The notes beneath the pieces were generated by a model, which was given only the letters and a program-made list of their open reading frames with translations, was not told the origin of the DNA and searched no databases. From Microvelia longipes (taxonomy: Eukaryota > Arthropoda > Insecta > Hemiptera > Veliidae), in assembly GCA_018340805.1 (NCBI GenBank), contig JACMZG010001914.1:20743970-20807969 (forward strand): a stretch of DNA of 64,000 nt, written 5' to 3'. Positions 38,501 through 48,840 of this stretch are shown in pieces. The position numbers and the translations under genes were made by a program. Each line of letters opens with the position of its first letter. The stretch's first letter is position 1.

Positions 38501-39010
38501 GATATATTTTCTTTTTCTACTCTTTAAGAGCTTTAAAACGATATACAACACGATTTCGTTGATCAAAATTTTTTCTTCTGTCCGCCATATTGGCCGCCAT
38601 TTTGAAATTATTTTTCGGAATATTACCAAAAACTGTACAGCTCTGACATACTGTTAATTTAATTTGTTTAAAAGAATCTAAAGTGTATTACAATAGATCT
38701 TTATCTTGTAAATTCTTATAAAATTAGGACAAAACTAAATATTATATTAAATTATGGCCGCCATAAATTATTTGAGTTCATCATTTTAGCCGCCATTTTT
38801 AAATTATTCAAAAAATTTTAAAATGTTGACCATGAAACATATATTTTCTTTTTCTAAGCTCTTTAAGAGCTTTAAAACGATATACAACACGATGTTTTCG
38901 CTCAATTTTTTTTTTATCCGGTCCGCCATATTGGCTGCCATTTTGAAAATATTTTTCGGAATATTACCAAATACTATACAGCTCTGACACATAATTAGTT
39001 TAACCTGCAT
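38501..39010. repeat. Direct repeat pair with YY1/Pho-like GCCAT cluster
   Basis: 38508-38660 is repeated at 38838-39005, sharing CTTTAAGAGCTTTAAAACGA, CCGCCATATTGG and TTTTTCGGAATATTACCAAA. CCGCCAT or close variants occur at about 38582, 38594, 38758, 38790, 38927 and 38938. Pho/YY1 bind GCCAT, so clustered binding is possible; a simple interspersed repeat is equally likely. Confidence 0.55.
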
Positions 39011-39159
39011 ACAAAATTTTATTAAAATCGGTTAATTTTTACGGCAGTTATCGCGACACGTACAAACAAACACACAAACATACAAAAAACATACGCGCCG
39101 TCCCAATCTTCTGAAATGTAAGAACTCACTTACGTTCGCTCAATAAGTTTACAACTAGA

Positions 39160-39625
39160 AAATAATTCTGGCGCGGTGGTCCGCATGTCGGGCGAATTTC
39201 CTTTGGATGCGTGTTTCCGTGCTTTTTTTTAAACAAATTCCTTTATTTATACAGAATTACAATATTATGTTTACAATATCTATATTAAAGGATTGAGTGC
39301 CACTCTGGAGAATTGGAGAACCCTGTGCTGTGTGGCACTTACTTATAACTAATAAAAAATAAAAAAACATGTAAAATAAAAGATCATAAATAATTTAATA
39401 AATTTAAAAATAAATATAAGTAAATAATTGATTGTTACATAATTACGTTATGGTAGTTTTAATTATATACATACTTATTTTTTTATTACATATATTAATA
39501 AAAATATTATTTTAAATAATTATTTTTAAACATAATAGTTATATTCATATTTAATTTATTTAGTTTTACTTTTAGTTTTATTAATGTTAAGTGTCAGTAA
39601 AAATAAAAGTTTACATCTACTAAAT
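39160..39625 (-). mobile_element. Foldback end interrupted by LINE-like 3' end
   Basis: 39165-39228 carries the GGCGCGGTGGTCCGCATGTC terminus also seen at 54000 and 55265. At T(8) (39227) an insertion-like AT-rich block starts, with TTTATTTATAC-type (reverse AATAAA/poly-A) sequence, and runs to about 39610. It resembles the 3' tail of a non-LTR element on the minus strand; no coding part. Confidence 0.45.
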
Positions 39626-40130
39626 AAATAATTCCGGCGCGGTGGTCCGCTGTCGGGCAAATTTCATTTAGAATGCGTGTTTCCGTGTTAAACAACCCAT
39701 TTCTTGCTTATGCAATTTCCATGCCTATTGCGTGGTTTCGGTTCATGCTTTAGAAGCTAAGCAGTTACTCAATTGTCAAGCACTGCTCGTAACTCATTTT
39801 GTCTGTATTTTCCAAAGGAAATGCGCATAATTATCTAGTTGGTTGTACAAAACTATGCCTCTAAAATTAGAAGTACGCACTATTATTTGCACTAGTTTAA
39901 AGCTTAGTTACTTATCTTTAAAGGTTTTAGCGCATTTCCTTTGGAAAATACAGACAAAATGAGTTACGAGCAGTGCTTGACAATTGAGTAACTGCTTAGG
40001 TTCTAAAGCATGAACCGGAACCACGCAATGGGCATGGTTCTTGCATAAGCAAGAAATGGGTTGTTTAGAACAGAAACACGTATTCTAAATTAAATTTGCC
40101 CGACAGCGGACCACCGCGCCGGAATTATTT
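39626..40130. mobile_element. 505-bp foldback MITE with ~210-bp arms
   Basis: The left arm (AAATAATTCCGGCGCGGTGG, 39626-39836) and right arm (39920-40130) are near-complete reverse complements, including TTTTCCAAAGGAAATGCGC and CAGTTACTCAATTGTCAAGC. The loop is about 85 bp. Related, partly truncated copies lie at 54107-54552 and 55341-55796. No coding capacity. Confidence 0.85.
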
Positions 40131-40616
40131 CTTAAAAAGAGATTTTTTATATTTTAATAGTATTATGAGGTTTTACATGTTTTAGGCGAAGTAACAAAGT
40201 AAATACGCTATATTTTCCTGCTGATCAAATAAACGTTCGTTCTATTAACAAATAATTCTTTCGTTCTATTACAAATAAACTTTGCTAGAAGAATGTCAGT
40301 TGGCATTATTACCTCCTAACATGATCCAGAGGGGATGTAATGTTTTGAAGGATGATGCCCCACCAGATATTCCAGTTACTTTCCTCAATTACTATCAGAA
40401 GTAAGAACATATTAACATAATATGGTAGTAGCCTAGAAAGAAATTGTTCGTTTTATTTTGAATATTTTGGTGAATTTTTTTAGCAATCACAATAGATGGG
40501 ATTCATTGGTGAATAACCATATAGGTTAATAGTCTGTAGCCTAGAGTTCAAAAGTTTGGTGGGCCTAAAATTTTTGGTCCTATGTATATTGAGAAATCTA
40601 TACTATATATGTATAT
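40131..40616. other. AT-rich DNA without recognised gene
   Basis: No domain-bearing frame on either strand. Confidence 0.4.
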
Positions 40617-40644
40617 CCGTTTAGAGCCGCAAGGCTCTAAACGG
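40617..40644. repeat. 12-bp perfect hairpin with GCAA loop
   Basis: CCGTTTAGAGCC, loop GCAA, GGCTCTAAACGG. If transcribed it would form a stem closed by a GNRA tetraloop. It is isolated and its role unknown; it could also be a rho-independent-like chance palindrome. Confidence 0.8.
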
Positions 40645-40908
40645 GCATTATTTAAAAATGTAATAAATTAACATTACTCAACTTTAAACATGTAATTCAT
40701 CATTTTAAATACAAAGGGTAACATAATACATAACATTTACATAACAAGGGTACAAGGTAACATTTATAACAGGAAGCAAGCAGGTTATTTACCAATTTAA
40801 TAATTCAAGAGTATTTTTTTTAATTAAAATAAAATTCATGGTCAAATAAATGTAAAATTAAAATTAAGAGTGCAATTGAGTGATGAATAATTATGGATTT
40901 GATAAATT

Positions 40909-40988
40909 TCGGGGGGGGGGGGCTGAAGCCCCTTAGCCCAGAAAGATATAAAAATAATTTAAAAACATTGAACAATATACAAATATAT

Positions 40989-41064
<76 letters not shown>

Positions 41065-41090
41065 ATATATAATATATATATTATATATAT

Positions 41091-41137
<47 letters not shown>

Positions 41138-41210
41138 TGTGTGTGTATTTACATACACAATTTTTAACATTCAGTCCCTCCCGAAATTAAATCCTGGTTA
41201 CGCCACTGAT
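40909..41210. repeat. G-run, (TA)n microsatellite and transposon-like end
   Basis: G(12)CTGAAGCCCC (40911-40931) is followed by interrupted TA tracts (40982-41138). The region closes at 41191-41208 with the complement of CAGTGGCGTAACCAGGAT, a common terminal phrase of insect transposons. This suggests a degraded DNA element that has captured the microsatellite. Confidence 0.45.
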
Positions 41211-41528
41211 CTAGGTTTAAAATATGTCCATTAGGACTCAAATTAGTCCAGAGGACTCGAGTTCTAATACCGAGCCACCAGACAGCATCACAAGTACCTA
41301 TAAACAGATTTGTTGGCAGTTGGTTACCAATAGCTAAAAATCAACAAAGCAGTTTGTACTAGTGGCGCTGACTTGCAGTCAGCTCTACTTCTTAAAAAAA
41401 TTTAAACTGCTTAAAAAATTTAAGGAAACCTATTTTTCTAATAATACTTTTAAGTACGGTGAGTGGCATGGCCGTTTCTTTATCATTTATAGAATGGTGG
41501 AATAGAAGAACTCGTTCAATGTGACAAG

Positions 41529-41679
41529 TTAGTCTTGTTCAGGAGGTACAAATGCATAGACTTTTCCTGAATAGTTTCCTCCAACAACAAAGGGAAGAGA
41601 TTTATGAACAGCTATGACTGATGAACAAGTTGTCATCAAATCATCATTCCTTAGCACCCTTATCAGTGTACATTTGCAT
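41529..41679 (-). CDS. WDR76-like terminal exon
   Basis: 151 bp from acceptor GTTTAAATAG to TAA (41529-41531). It encodes TLIRVLRNDDLMTTCSSVIA, then LPFVVGGNYSGKVYAFVPPE. This corresponds to the final blade, with the family's GGN.SG.V....F ending. The eight or so residues usually before it (RxIEVFD...) are missing. A minus-strand stretch at 42240-42300 encoding QIIDSNGKTIKTA resembles them but cannot be joined in phase. Confidence 0.7.
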
Positions 41680-42355
41680 CTATTTAAACAAAAATACATC
41701 CATTATAAATTATTGTTACATTATTTTATTTTAAATTTATTATCATATGACAATAAATTTAAAATAAATTATAAATATTTATTTTATATAAAAAATTATA
41801 ATATTATGATTGTATTTTAAGATATTATTGGATGGATTAAGACGCCTTTTTAAAATTAAAATCTAATATATAAAAACTACATATAGATATATACAATCAG
41901 TTTCTAGTTTCACTTGCACCTTCAATTTTCCTCACAGAACAATATAACATTAGAGTTAATGATGAAACTTATAGATAAATCTGTATTTTAGAAGCAGAAG
42001 TGCACAGAATTTCTTAAGCCTTAATATTTTGTGAAAATAGTAAAGCAATCGTGTGGTAAATAACCACTCAAAAGAATTAAAGTTAAAAAGCTTGAATTTT
42101 AAGCTCCAAATAAAAAATCTCTTTAAAAATGCCCTAAAAAGATGGCGTTACCTAGTATGTCATTAATTAAACAGAAAGTTTAAATAATAGCAGGTAAATA
42201 AAGAGAAACAGTAAGGATAATTAACTTGCTTATAGAGGCAACAATAGTTATCTGCACAGCAGTTTTAATTGTTTTTCCATTGCTGTCTATTATTTGCCAT
42301 CTTTTAACGTTTACATATTTCCTGTCTATACATATTGATGATAGAAGCAACATAC

Positions 42356-42465
42356 CCTTGGTGGCTTCAAACGGCTACCTATATGAAATATATCATCCCT
42401 AGCTGGATACCACTGAGCTTTAAATGCACTCAACTTCCCTGTGTGATTATTATGTGGGGTTGACA
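42356..42465 (-). CDS. WDR76-like exon: HNNHTG...FKAQW.P..DD segment
   Basis: 110 bp after TTTAATGTTGCAG. It joins in phase to the previous exon and encodes VSTPHNNHTGKLSAFKAQWY, then PARDDIFHIGSRLKPPR. The HNNHTG, FKAxWxP and DDxFxIGS elements are diagnostic of WDR76/CMR1. The RWL usually following HTG is changed to KLS. Donor gtatgt after GG gives phase 0, which does not fit the next exon. Confidence 0.8.
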
Positions 42466-43014
42466 CTGCAACATTAAATTTAAAAATATCATTCTTCAAA
42501 ATCACTTTGAATAGTAACAAAAAATGAGCACACTATCCTGAAAATATACAAAAGAAGAAAACAAATTATATCTCCAGAGACGGTGTATAATGTTAAGTTT
42601 ATTAACAAGTTTTTAGGGAGTAAAGCACTTTTCACTCCCAAGGGAGAAATTGGGTTATTAGAGCTAATTATACCAATTTTTTTGGTATTCTTTAAATTTA
42701 TACAGGTGACCGATCAATTTTTTGCAATTTTCCCGGGGGTGACACCCCCAAAATTTATAAGGGCCAAAAAAATATTTTTTTATTGGTTCAAAATCCGTTT
42801 CGGGTCAGAAGAAGTTGTTTGGAGCAATAAAAAATATTTTGATTTTTTTGGTGGCAGCCCCCTAAATTTATGAGGGGTCCGACCCAAAAAAATTAGAATA
42901 AAATAAAACAAACATGTTAAAATAAAATCAACATCTGGGGATAAAATCTTGTATGCACCTTGGGAGTAAAATGCTATTTTTCCCCTCCCAATTACCTTTA
43001 TAGTTAATAGTTAT
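42466..43014. repeat. Degenerate repeats in WDR76-like intron
   Basis: Three imperfect repeats of CCCCC..AATTTAT.AGGG.CC (about 42735, 42855 and a weaker one near 42690) are visible. The plus-strand frame at 42583-42873 is hydrophobic and low-complexity, and is not called. Confidence 0.35.
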
Positions 43015-43222
43015 AACTCTCTGCTTTGCCTTGGGAATTAAACACATAAATCTCTCGGCTTCGCCTCGGGAGATAATACTTATAACTCCCTGGGCTTTGC
43101 CTCGGGAATTAAACACATTAACCTCGGCTTCGCCTCGGGAGTTAATACTTATAACTCCCTGGGCTTTGCCTCGGGAATTAAAACACATTAACCTCGGCTT
43201 CGCCTCGGGAGTTAAATACTTA
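43015..43222. repeat. ~65-bp tandem repeat, about 3 units
   Basis: Each unit has AACTCCCTGGGCTTTGCCTC and ACCTCGGCTTCGCCTCGGGA parts. The frames on both strands (42928-43230, 43031-43234) are repeats of the unit, not genes. Confidence 0.85.
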
Positions 43223-43306
43223 GAAACCAATTAACTGCTCAGGGAAATAATAGCATTCTTTACTCCCTTGGTGCATAAATAACTATTACAACACATATAA
43301 TAAATA

Positions 43307-43880
43307 CGGGCCCGTAGCCGCTATGGTCCTGTAGCGGCGTCGGCCACATATTTGTTGTTTTGTTTTATGTGTTGTTTCATTATTGTTCTTGTTACATGAC
43401 ATTTGGCCATGTATCTAGCGAATTTTCACAGGCTCTTCATACAGGCCCGCTTCGCGGGCTGAGCCGCTTTTTCACAATTTTGATTTTATTAATTGAGATT
43501 TTATAAATACTCTATTATTAATAGTATGCTATAATATTAAAATTAAGAAGCATTATAAACAAAAATACGGGCCTTCGGCCCGTAGCCGCTACGCGGCCTC
43601 CCACAGTGTTGTTGTTTTGTATTATCTATGGTTTCATAATCGTTTCTTGTTACATGGCATTTTGCCACGTATTAAGAAGCGTGCAATCTCATAAGCGTCA
43701 TTTTCATAATGAAAATTCGCTAATATATTCATGATTTTTGTTTTTAAATAAAAATGCCGTTTCCGTCACTTACGATTGTCTGATTAAGCTGAAACCGGTC
43801 GCAATCGTTTTAGAATGACTTCGACCATATAAAGACTACTTCCAGGTTTTTTCGCTTTACGGGCCTGCTTTGCTCGGCGT
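43307..43880 (+). repeat. Hairpin-series element, copy 1 (two units)
   Basis: Unit a (43307-43560) and unit b (43561-43730) each contain a CGGGCC-type hairpin, TTGTTGTTTTGT, GTTTCAT, CTTGTTACATG.CATTTTGCC and GCGAATTTTCA. Unit a also has GCCCGC-TTC-GCGGGC (43445-43459) and unit b ACGGGCC-TTC-GGCCCGT (43567-43583). The tail 43735-43880 is the reverse complement of 50101-50240. Confidence 0.75.
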
Positions 43881-44063
43881 GTAAAAGAACATTTTTAAAT
43901 ACATACAAACTAATAGAAATTGTGAGTTGCTTTGTCATGAAACAAAAATAAATTTTTACAAAGTAAGAACATTTAACTGTGAGGAAATACAGTAACAGAA
44001 ACAGGGTTCTAAAGGACACATCTAACATTAACATGTGTTATAAGCTTTAATTACATAAATTAC

Positions 44064-44242
44064 CTTTTAGTTGGGGCTGGTTAATATCAGTTGAATCGTG
44101 TACTTTAATTGAATCATCATAACAAGTAGTGACAATATTGATGCCACTGTGGCAGAAGAAAGAACTTGTCAACTCTTTAGGGAATTCAAGGTGACAAATT
44201 TGGTTCCCATTTCTATGATCAAATATTTTTGCTCCGCAATTC
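44064..44242 (-). CDS. WDR76-like exon: late WD40 blade
   Basis: 179 bp after TTTATTTATAG. It encodes NCGAKIFDHRNGNQICHLEF, then TSSFFCHSGINIVTTCYDDS and IKVHDSTDINQP. The pattern of AFFSP-like, TTCYDD-like and V-H/Y-D residues is that of the penultimate blades of WDR76. It needs a phase-2 predecessor and ends in phase 1 (gtaatt). Confidence 0.75.
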
Positions 44243-44520
44243 CTATAAATAAATTTTCACATAGAAATTTTAAACAGTCAAAAAAGTTTTCTCAATTTTT
44301 AGAACAGTGCAAAGATATTAGAAATAAGTTGCCCACCAAAACATTATAATCACTTTTATTTAATTAATTTTTTTGAAGAAATATATTATTAATAATTATT
44401 TTGTTCAAAGGAAAGATTTCCCAAGTATAATAATTGCTTTCTTAATTGGAGGGGATTGGCCAAACCACTGCCTAGATTATATACAAACATGCTAATGTTT
44501 AATTTAAATGGTTTAAATTA

Positions 44521-44820
44521 GCGTAGCGCCGTAGCCGCTACGCGGCCTCGGCGCGCCTCGTCTTCTCGGCCGGGGGCCTCCCAGTGACCGCTTCGCGGCT
44601 ACATTGTTGTTGTTTTGTATTAATGTATGGTTTCACTGTCGTATCTTGTTACATGGCATTTTGCCACGTATTTAGCGAATTTTCACAGCCTCGTTTCACA
44701 GGCCCGCTCCGCGGGCCTGTGAAACGATTTGTGAGATGCTTTCTCACAAATTTGATTTTATTAATCCTCTATTATTAATAGTAAGCAATATTACAGTTAA
44801 CAAGCAATATAAGAAATAAT
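44521..44820 (+). repeat. Hairpin-series element, copy 2
   Basis: It contains CCGC-TTC-GCGG (44588-44598), the palindrome CATGGCATTTTGCCACG, and a perfect 17-bp stem TCGTTTCACAGGCCCGC with loop TCC (44691-44727). An ATTTGTGAG/CTCACAAAT hairpin follows immediately. Order and spacing match copies 1 and 3. No coding. Confidence 0.8.
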
Positions 44821-45113
44821 AAGTATATTTAAATACATAACTAATACGTTTTTTATAGAGGTATAAAGAATACAAGAAAAAAATCCACACGTTGCAACTG
44901 TTGGTAACCTTGTATAAAGGGTAAGAAAAGATTATAGTTTCATCAGCTTTAGTTGTCGTCGACTATACAAAAGGGTATAAACTCTTACATACATTTATGA
45001 TTGTTTATACAATTTAAAGAAAATGTCAAATTTGATTTGTAAACAAATTGTTTATTTGAGTAAAATCTTAAGGTTGAAAAAAATATATTCATGATTATTT
45101 AAAATAAAAATAC

Positions 45114-45123
45114 NNNNNNNNNN
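45114..45123. other. Assembly gap (10 N)
   Basis: Ten Ns; the true gap size is unknown. The gap falls in the interval where the missing WDR76-like exons would be expected. Confidence 0.99.
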
Positions 45124-45441
45124 ATCAGTTATATATTATAACGTTACATATTACTTGAATTAGAAATAATATTAATATATTCAATATAAATAAATAAAAA
45201 TTACCCCCTCGGTAAGTTGACCACTGTAAATTCGGGTACCCATTAATTTTTATAGTAATCGTCTGGCATGTATGGTCATACAATTAGTGGACAATTATGG
45301 TGGTGGATAATTATATAGTCATATAATGTATGGACATATACTTTGATAGATTAACAATATCGATATACAATTATTTAAAGTAGAAACCTATGACATCTTA
45401 TCATCATATTTACATCTCTACGCTATTACTCTCTACTTCTT

Positions 45442-45456
45442 ACGCGCTTCGCGCGT
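45442..45456. repeat. Perfect hairpin ACGCGC-TTC-GCGCGT
   Basis: A 6-bp GC stem with TTC loop in AT-rich DNA, followed by CTTCGG. It is of the same type as the hairpins at 12480-12524. Confidence 0.8.
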
Positions 45457-45524
45457 CTTCGGAATATACAAATTTGCTAAATATAAACTTATGAAACACA
45501 TGTCAAAGAACATGTGACACTGTC

Positions 45525-45896
45525 AAAGAACCAATATTTATCAGACAGAAAGCATTTGTACGAATAATACTAAATAAACAAACAACTGAACATACTGAAG
45601 GTTTATTTAAGAAACTATCAATCATGACTCTTGAACAGGCTTTAAATTATAAATGCTTGGTATATATTCGTGAGGGTAAACATGATTTACAAAAAATAGA
45701 ACATGACGCCAATACAAGAAGTTTAGCAAAAGGTTATTACGCCTTAAAAAATTGCCGAACATCTATGGCTCAGAGGCATTGGACATACCGAGCTGTTAAC
45801 CTATATAATAAACTACCATCACAACTACAAAACAACGACATTAAAATTAACACTTATAAAAAAAATCTTAAAAAACACATAATGGAACAAAAATGA
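45525..45896 (+). pseudogene. LINE ORF2 C-terminal remnant
   Basis: An open frame with no start of its own encodes AFVRIILNKQTTEHTEGLFK, LNYKCLVYI, then RTSMAQRHWTYRAVNLYNKL ending at TGA. The H..NTR, R.....A......Y.....YN.LP pattern is the usual end of jockey/CR1-like reverse-transcriptase proteins. The fingers-palm catalytic part is absent through 5' truncation, so it is non-functional. Confidence 0.8.
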
Positions 45897-46459
45897 ATTT
45901 AACTCATTAATATACTTAGGATAATTAATTTATAGAGCGGACCTTCTTTTATTAATTTTAGTTAAAACACATTAATTAATAATAAACTATAATTAATTTA
46001 AATAATTACTAAAATTTATTAGGTTTAAAGCATGTAATAAAGTTTAAAAGACTAAAATTAGAGAATTGATAAAGCTCTATAACAGTACATCTTGCCGATA
46101 ACAGACCGAGAGATGTGCACGTTATCGTAATACAGCACCAACTAAAATCTTAAATATTTAACTGTTCCTGCTTTTTACTCTTTTTATGGAAAGCAAGTCA
46201 AGCATAAAATGTTATTGTTTTTATTTGGGAATCCCCGAGTATAATGATGTTGTGAACTTTAATATTCTAAATAGACTTAAAGAATAATGTTATATTTTTA
46301 TTACATTGTTTAAAAACCTCTCTAGAATGATCCATCTCAAATTTTTCCTATCACTACTTATTTATCTCTATTCTTTATTCTAAAACTATCTCTATCTATT
46401 TAACTATTTACTGTTAACGCCAAATATATCTAAATTATATAGTACAATTATTTATAATC

Positions 46460-46860
46460 ACTAAAAAAAAAAAAAAAATATATATATATATAAATAAATA
46501 AAAAAATAAAATATGTATATGTGTGTGTGTGTATGTGTGTATATATGTATGTATATATGTTTATGTATGTATGTGTGTGTGTGTGAGTATGTATGTGTAT
46601 GTATGTATGTGTGTATGTGTATGTATGTGTATGTATATATATATGTATGTATGTATGTATGTGTGTATGTATGTATGTGTATGTGCATATGTATGTGTGT
46701 GTGTGTATGTATGTGTGTGTGTATGTATATATATATATGTATGTATATATATATATGTAAGTATGTGTATATATATATATATATATATGCAATATGGATG
46801 TATATGTATGTATGTATGAGTGTGTATATATGTATGTATGTGTATATATATAACAAAATC
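46460..46860. repeat. (TG)n/(TA)n/(TATG)n microsatellite
   Basis: About 400 bp of interspersed TGTG, TATG and TATA units inside the LINE 3' region. All open frames over it are HTHTYI or VCVCVY repeats and are rejected as genes. Confidence 0.95.
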
Positions 46861-47036
46861 AGAACCACTAGGCAATTTATGTTTATAATATCTTTTTTTT
46901 CTTAAATTAAGAATGTTAAATTGTAATTTGGCTAAGGACTCCCTCTCTGCAGCACAAGGCGTAAGCCTTTTAGCAGAGAGGTAACCTTAATATTAGAATA
47001 TAATTATTTGTTGTTTGTAATTTATTTAATAAAGGT

Positions 47037-47074
<38 letters not shown>

Positions 47075-47206
47075 TATGTAAAGTCAAACTAATGAAATTT
47101 ACTCTCATGATAGTCTTATACATGGACGTACATAGATAAAGTGTATCTATATAGTCTTATGCGTGCCTTATCTCAAGTTGATCGCAATATGATAACAAAT
47201 CATGAA

Positions 47207-47480
47207 TATCACTACTACACCTATAGACTGATTTTTGTACAAAGTTTCAACTCTCTAGTATAAAAGCATTGGGAGCTACGATGATAACAGACACAGAAAC
47301 ACACACTTATATACACCACACATATACAGACAGCCAGAAAATTTTTGATAACCAGTCAGGAGGTCTTAGGAAAACCTGGAACGGATTATTCCAGATTCAT
47401 CCCGGTTTTGGTTTTATTGCAAACACAATAATTTTCCTATATACCTACGTTATCCACGAAAAAAAGGAAAACACCATTTT
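47207..47480 (+). repeat. Interspersed repeat with internal (CA)n, copy 3
   Basis: Shares CTATAGACTGATTTTTGTAC, AAAGTTTCAACTC, GGGAGCTACGATGATAACAG and the CA tract with the copies at 5777 and 32505. Confidence 0.65.
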
Positions 47481-48307
47481 AAGACGTCAGAAATTATTAA
47501 AATAATATTCGTAATTCATCGCGTCACTAGTAAAACCTGGGACAATTGATACAGATTGCATTATAGCGGTGCCTAGTAGAGAATTGGCTCTACTGTTGCT
47601 AAGCTTATATTGGCCCAAAAACTACTTAAGATGGCTCACAATTGCTCCGATACTGCTCTAAACGCTCAACTGCACCTCGTAATGCGGAATATTGTTGATA
47701 GTTTTCTACAAATAGAATTAATCTCTTGGTTCCTCGTACGTTTTAAATGTAGTTATAGGTTATCGATAGTTATATATACTTATGTATACATTAGAATAAA
47801 AGTGTACGATAGTAAGACAATACTTTAATATATCAGGAATATCGTTATATAATTATTATTATGTAGCCACGTATTTGTTTGCCGCTGAATGAATGTCGAG
47901 ATCTCTTCGCGTCAAATAAGACTTTTTACAGATGCGACACTACAACATTTTATTATTCAAATAAAAATAATATAACTTTAAATAAATAGATCAAATTATA
48001 TCAATAGTAATATATTATAACGTTACATTACGAGAATTAGAAATATATTAATATACATTATAAAAAATTATAAAATAAAAATCTAAGTAAATTATGCGTT
48101 TTGTAATATCTATATATATATCTAATATCAAAATTGCATAGCCCCATAAAAATCAACGACTAGCGCTACCTAGTAGGGATACATAGAATTATGAATTTTC
48201 CTGAGTTTTCATTGTTTTAATACTTCTATACAATAATTGACATTTTCTTATCTATAATGTCACTTAAAAAAGAGAATAAATACATCGCATTAGTAAATGT
48301 AGGATTA
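47481..48307. other. AT-rich DNA without recognised gene
   Basis: No WD40-like exon was found on the minus strand here. Confidence 0.4.
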
Positions 48308-48525
48308 AAAATGTATCGTTCTATATATTTTCGATACTTAATAGATCGAAAAAGAAAATTTTCGATACATGACATCAACTCATGTATGATTCAATGTATC
48401 GTTCGATACATTTTCGATACCTAATAGATCGAATAACATTTTCGATACATGAAACCGACACATGTTCAATTAAATATATCGTTCGATACATTTTCGATAC
48501 AATTCGATATATGGCATCAAAATAT
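48308..48525. repeat. ~83-bp tandem repeat rich in TCGATA
   Basis: About 2.5 units of ATGTATCGTTCGATACATTT, TCGATACCTAATAGATCGAA and a CATGAAACCGACACATG-like part. It is internally palindromic (TATCGTTCGATA). Confidence 0.8.
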
Positions 48526-48528
48526 CAA

Positions 48529-48600
48529 GGTTCGTTGGCTCATTGGTAAAGTCTTCGCTTCTCGTTCTTAAGGTCGTTGGTTCGAATCCTGTCGGGGTCA
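48529..48600 (+). pseudogene. tRNA-derived sequence (SINE head or tRNA pseudogene)
   Basis: It has a good box A (TGGCTCATTGGTAAAG) and a perfect box B (GGTTCGAATCC) at tRNA spacing. The acceptor and anticodon stems pair poorly, so a working tRNA is unlikely. A TC/CA simple repeat follows at 48610-48665. Confidence 0.6.
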
Positions 48601-48718
48601 GTTCACTTTCTCTCGCTCTAATTGTCTATCTCTCTCTCTCTCTCTCTCACATACACACACACTCACAAACATACAAATAATAATAATAATAACAATGTTA
48701 AAAATGGTACAAAATAGT

Positions 48719-48834
48719 TATTTATGCCATAAGGCTGAGAAGTGTGTCTTTATGTCACGGCAATTAGATTTACCGACGAGCGAAGCGAGTCGGGAAAAAT
48801 TGCCAAGACATTCTCAGCCGGATGGCATACACTA
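48719..48834. repeat. ~116-bp imperfect hairpin with CGAGCGAAGCGAG loop
   Basis: AAAATAGTTATTTATGCCAT, GGCTGAGAA and GGCAAT on the left pair with ATTGCC, TTCTCAGCC and ATGGCAT...CTATTTTT on the right. The apical loop is GACGAGCGAAGCGAGTC, the complement of the minisatellite core. Confidence 0.65.
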
Positions 48835-48840
48835 TTTTTT

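Larger units (their letters stand above)
45494..47070 (+). mobile_element. 5'-truncated non-LTR retrotransposon (LINE)
   Basis: It starts just upstream of a reverse-transcriptase C-terminal remnant (45525-45896). It continues through a 3' untranslated region with TTTAATAAAGG and ends in A(30+) at 47041-47070. The 9-bp sequence AAACTTATG occurs at 45485-45493 and again at 47070-47078, directly bounding the insertion, which fits a target-site duplication. A TG/TA microsatellite (46460-46855) has expanded inside the 3' region. Confidence 0.7.

Noticed and set aside
36990..38510. CRISPR-like array
   Set aside because: The repeat and the spacer are both conserved between units. It is a eukaryotic minisatellite, and no cas genes or bacterial context exist.
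42240..42310. Extra WDR76 exon (QIIDSNGKTIKTA)
   Set aside because: Similarity is suggestive, but no donor/acceptor pair gives the right phase, so it was left out of the exon list.
43031..43234. Repeat-encoded protein on either strand
   Set aside because: Translation of a three-unit tandem repeat; no start context or neighbours.
44149..44349. 66-codon plus-strand frame
   Set aside because: It is the shadow of the minus-strand WDR76-like exon 44064-44242, which has motif support and matching splice phases.
46448..46905. Several overlapping 98-135-codon frames
   Set aside because: Pure TG/TA microsatellite translation inside a LINE 3' region.
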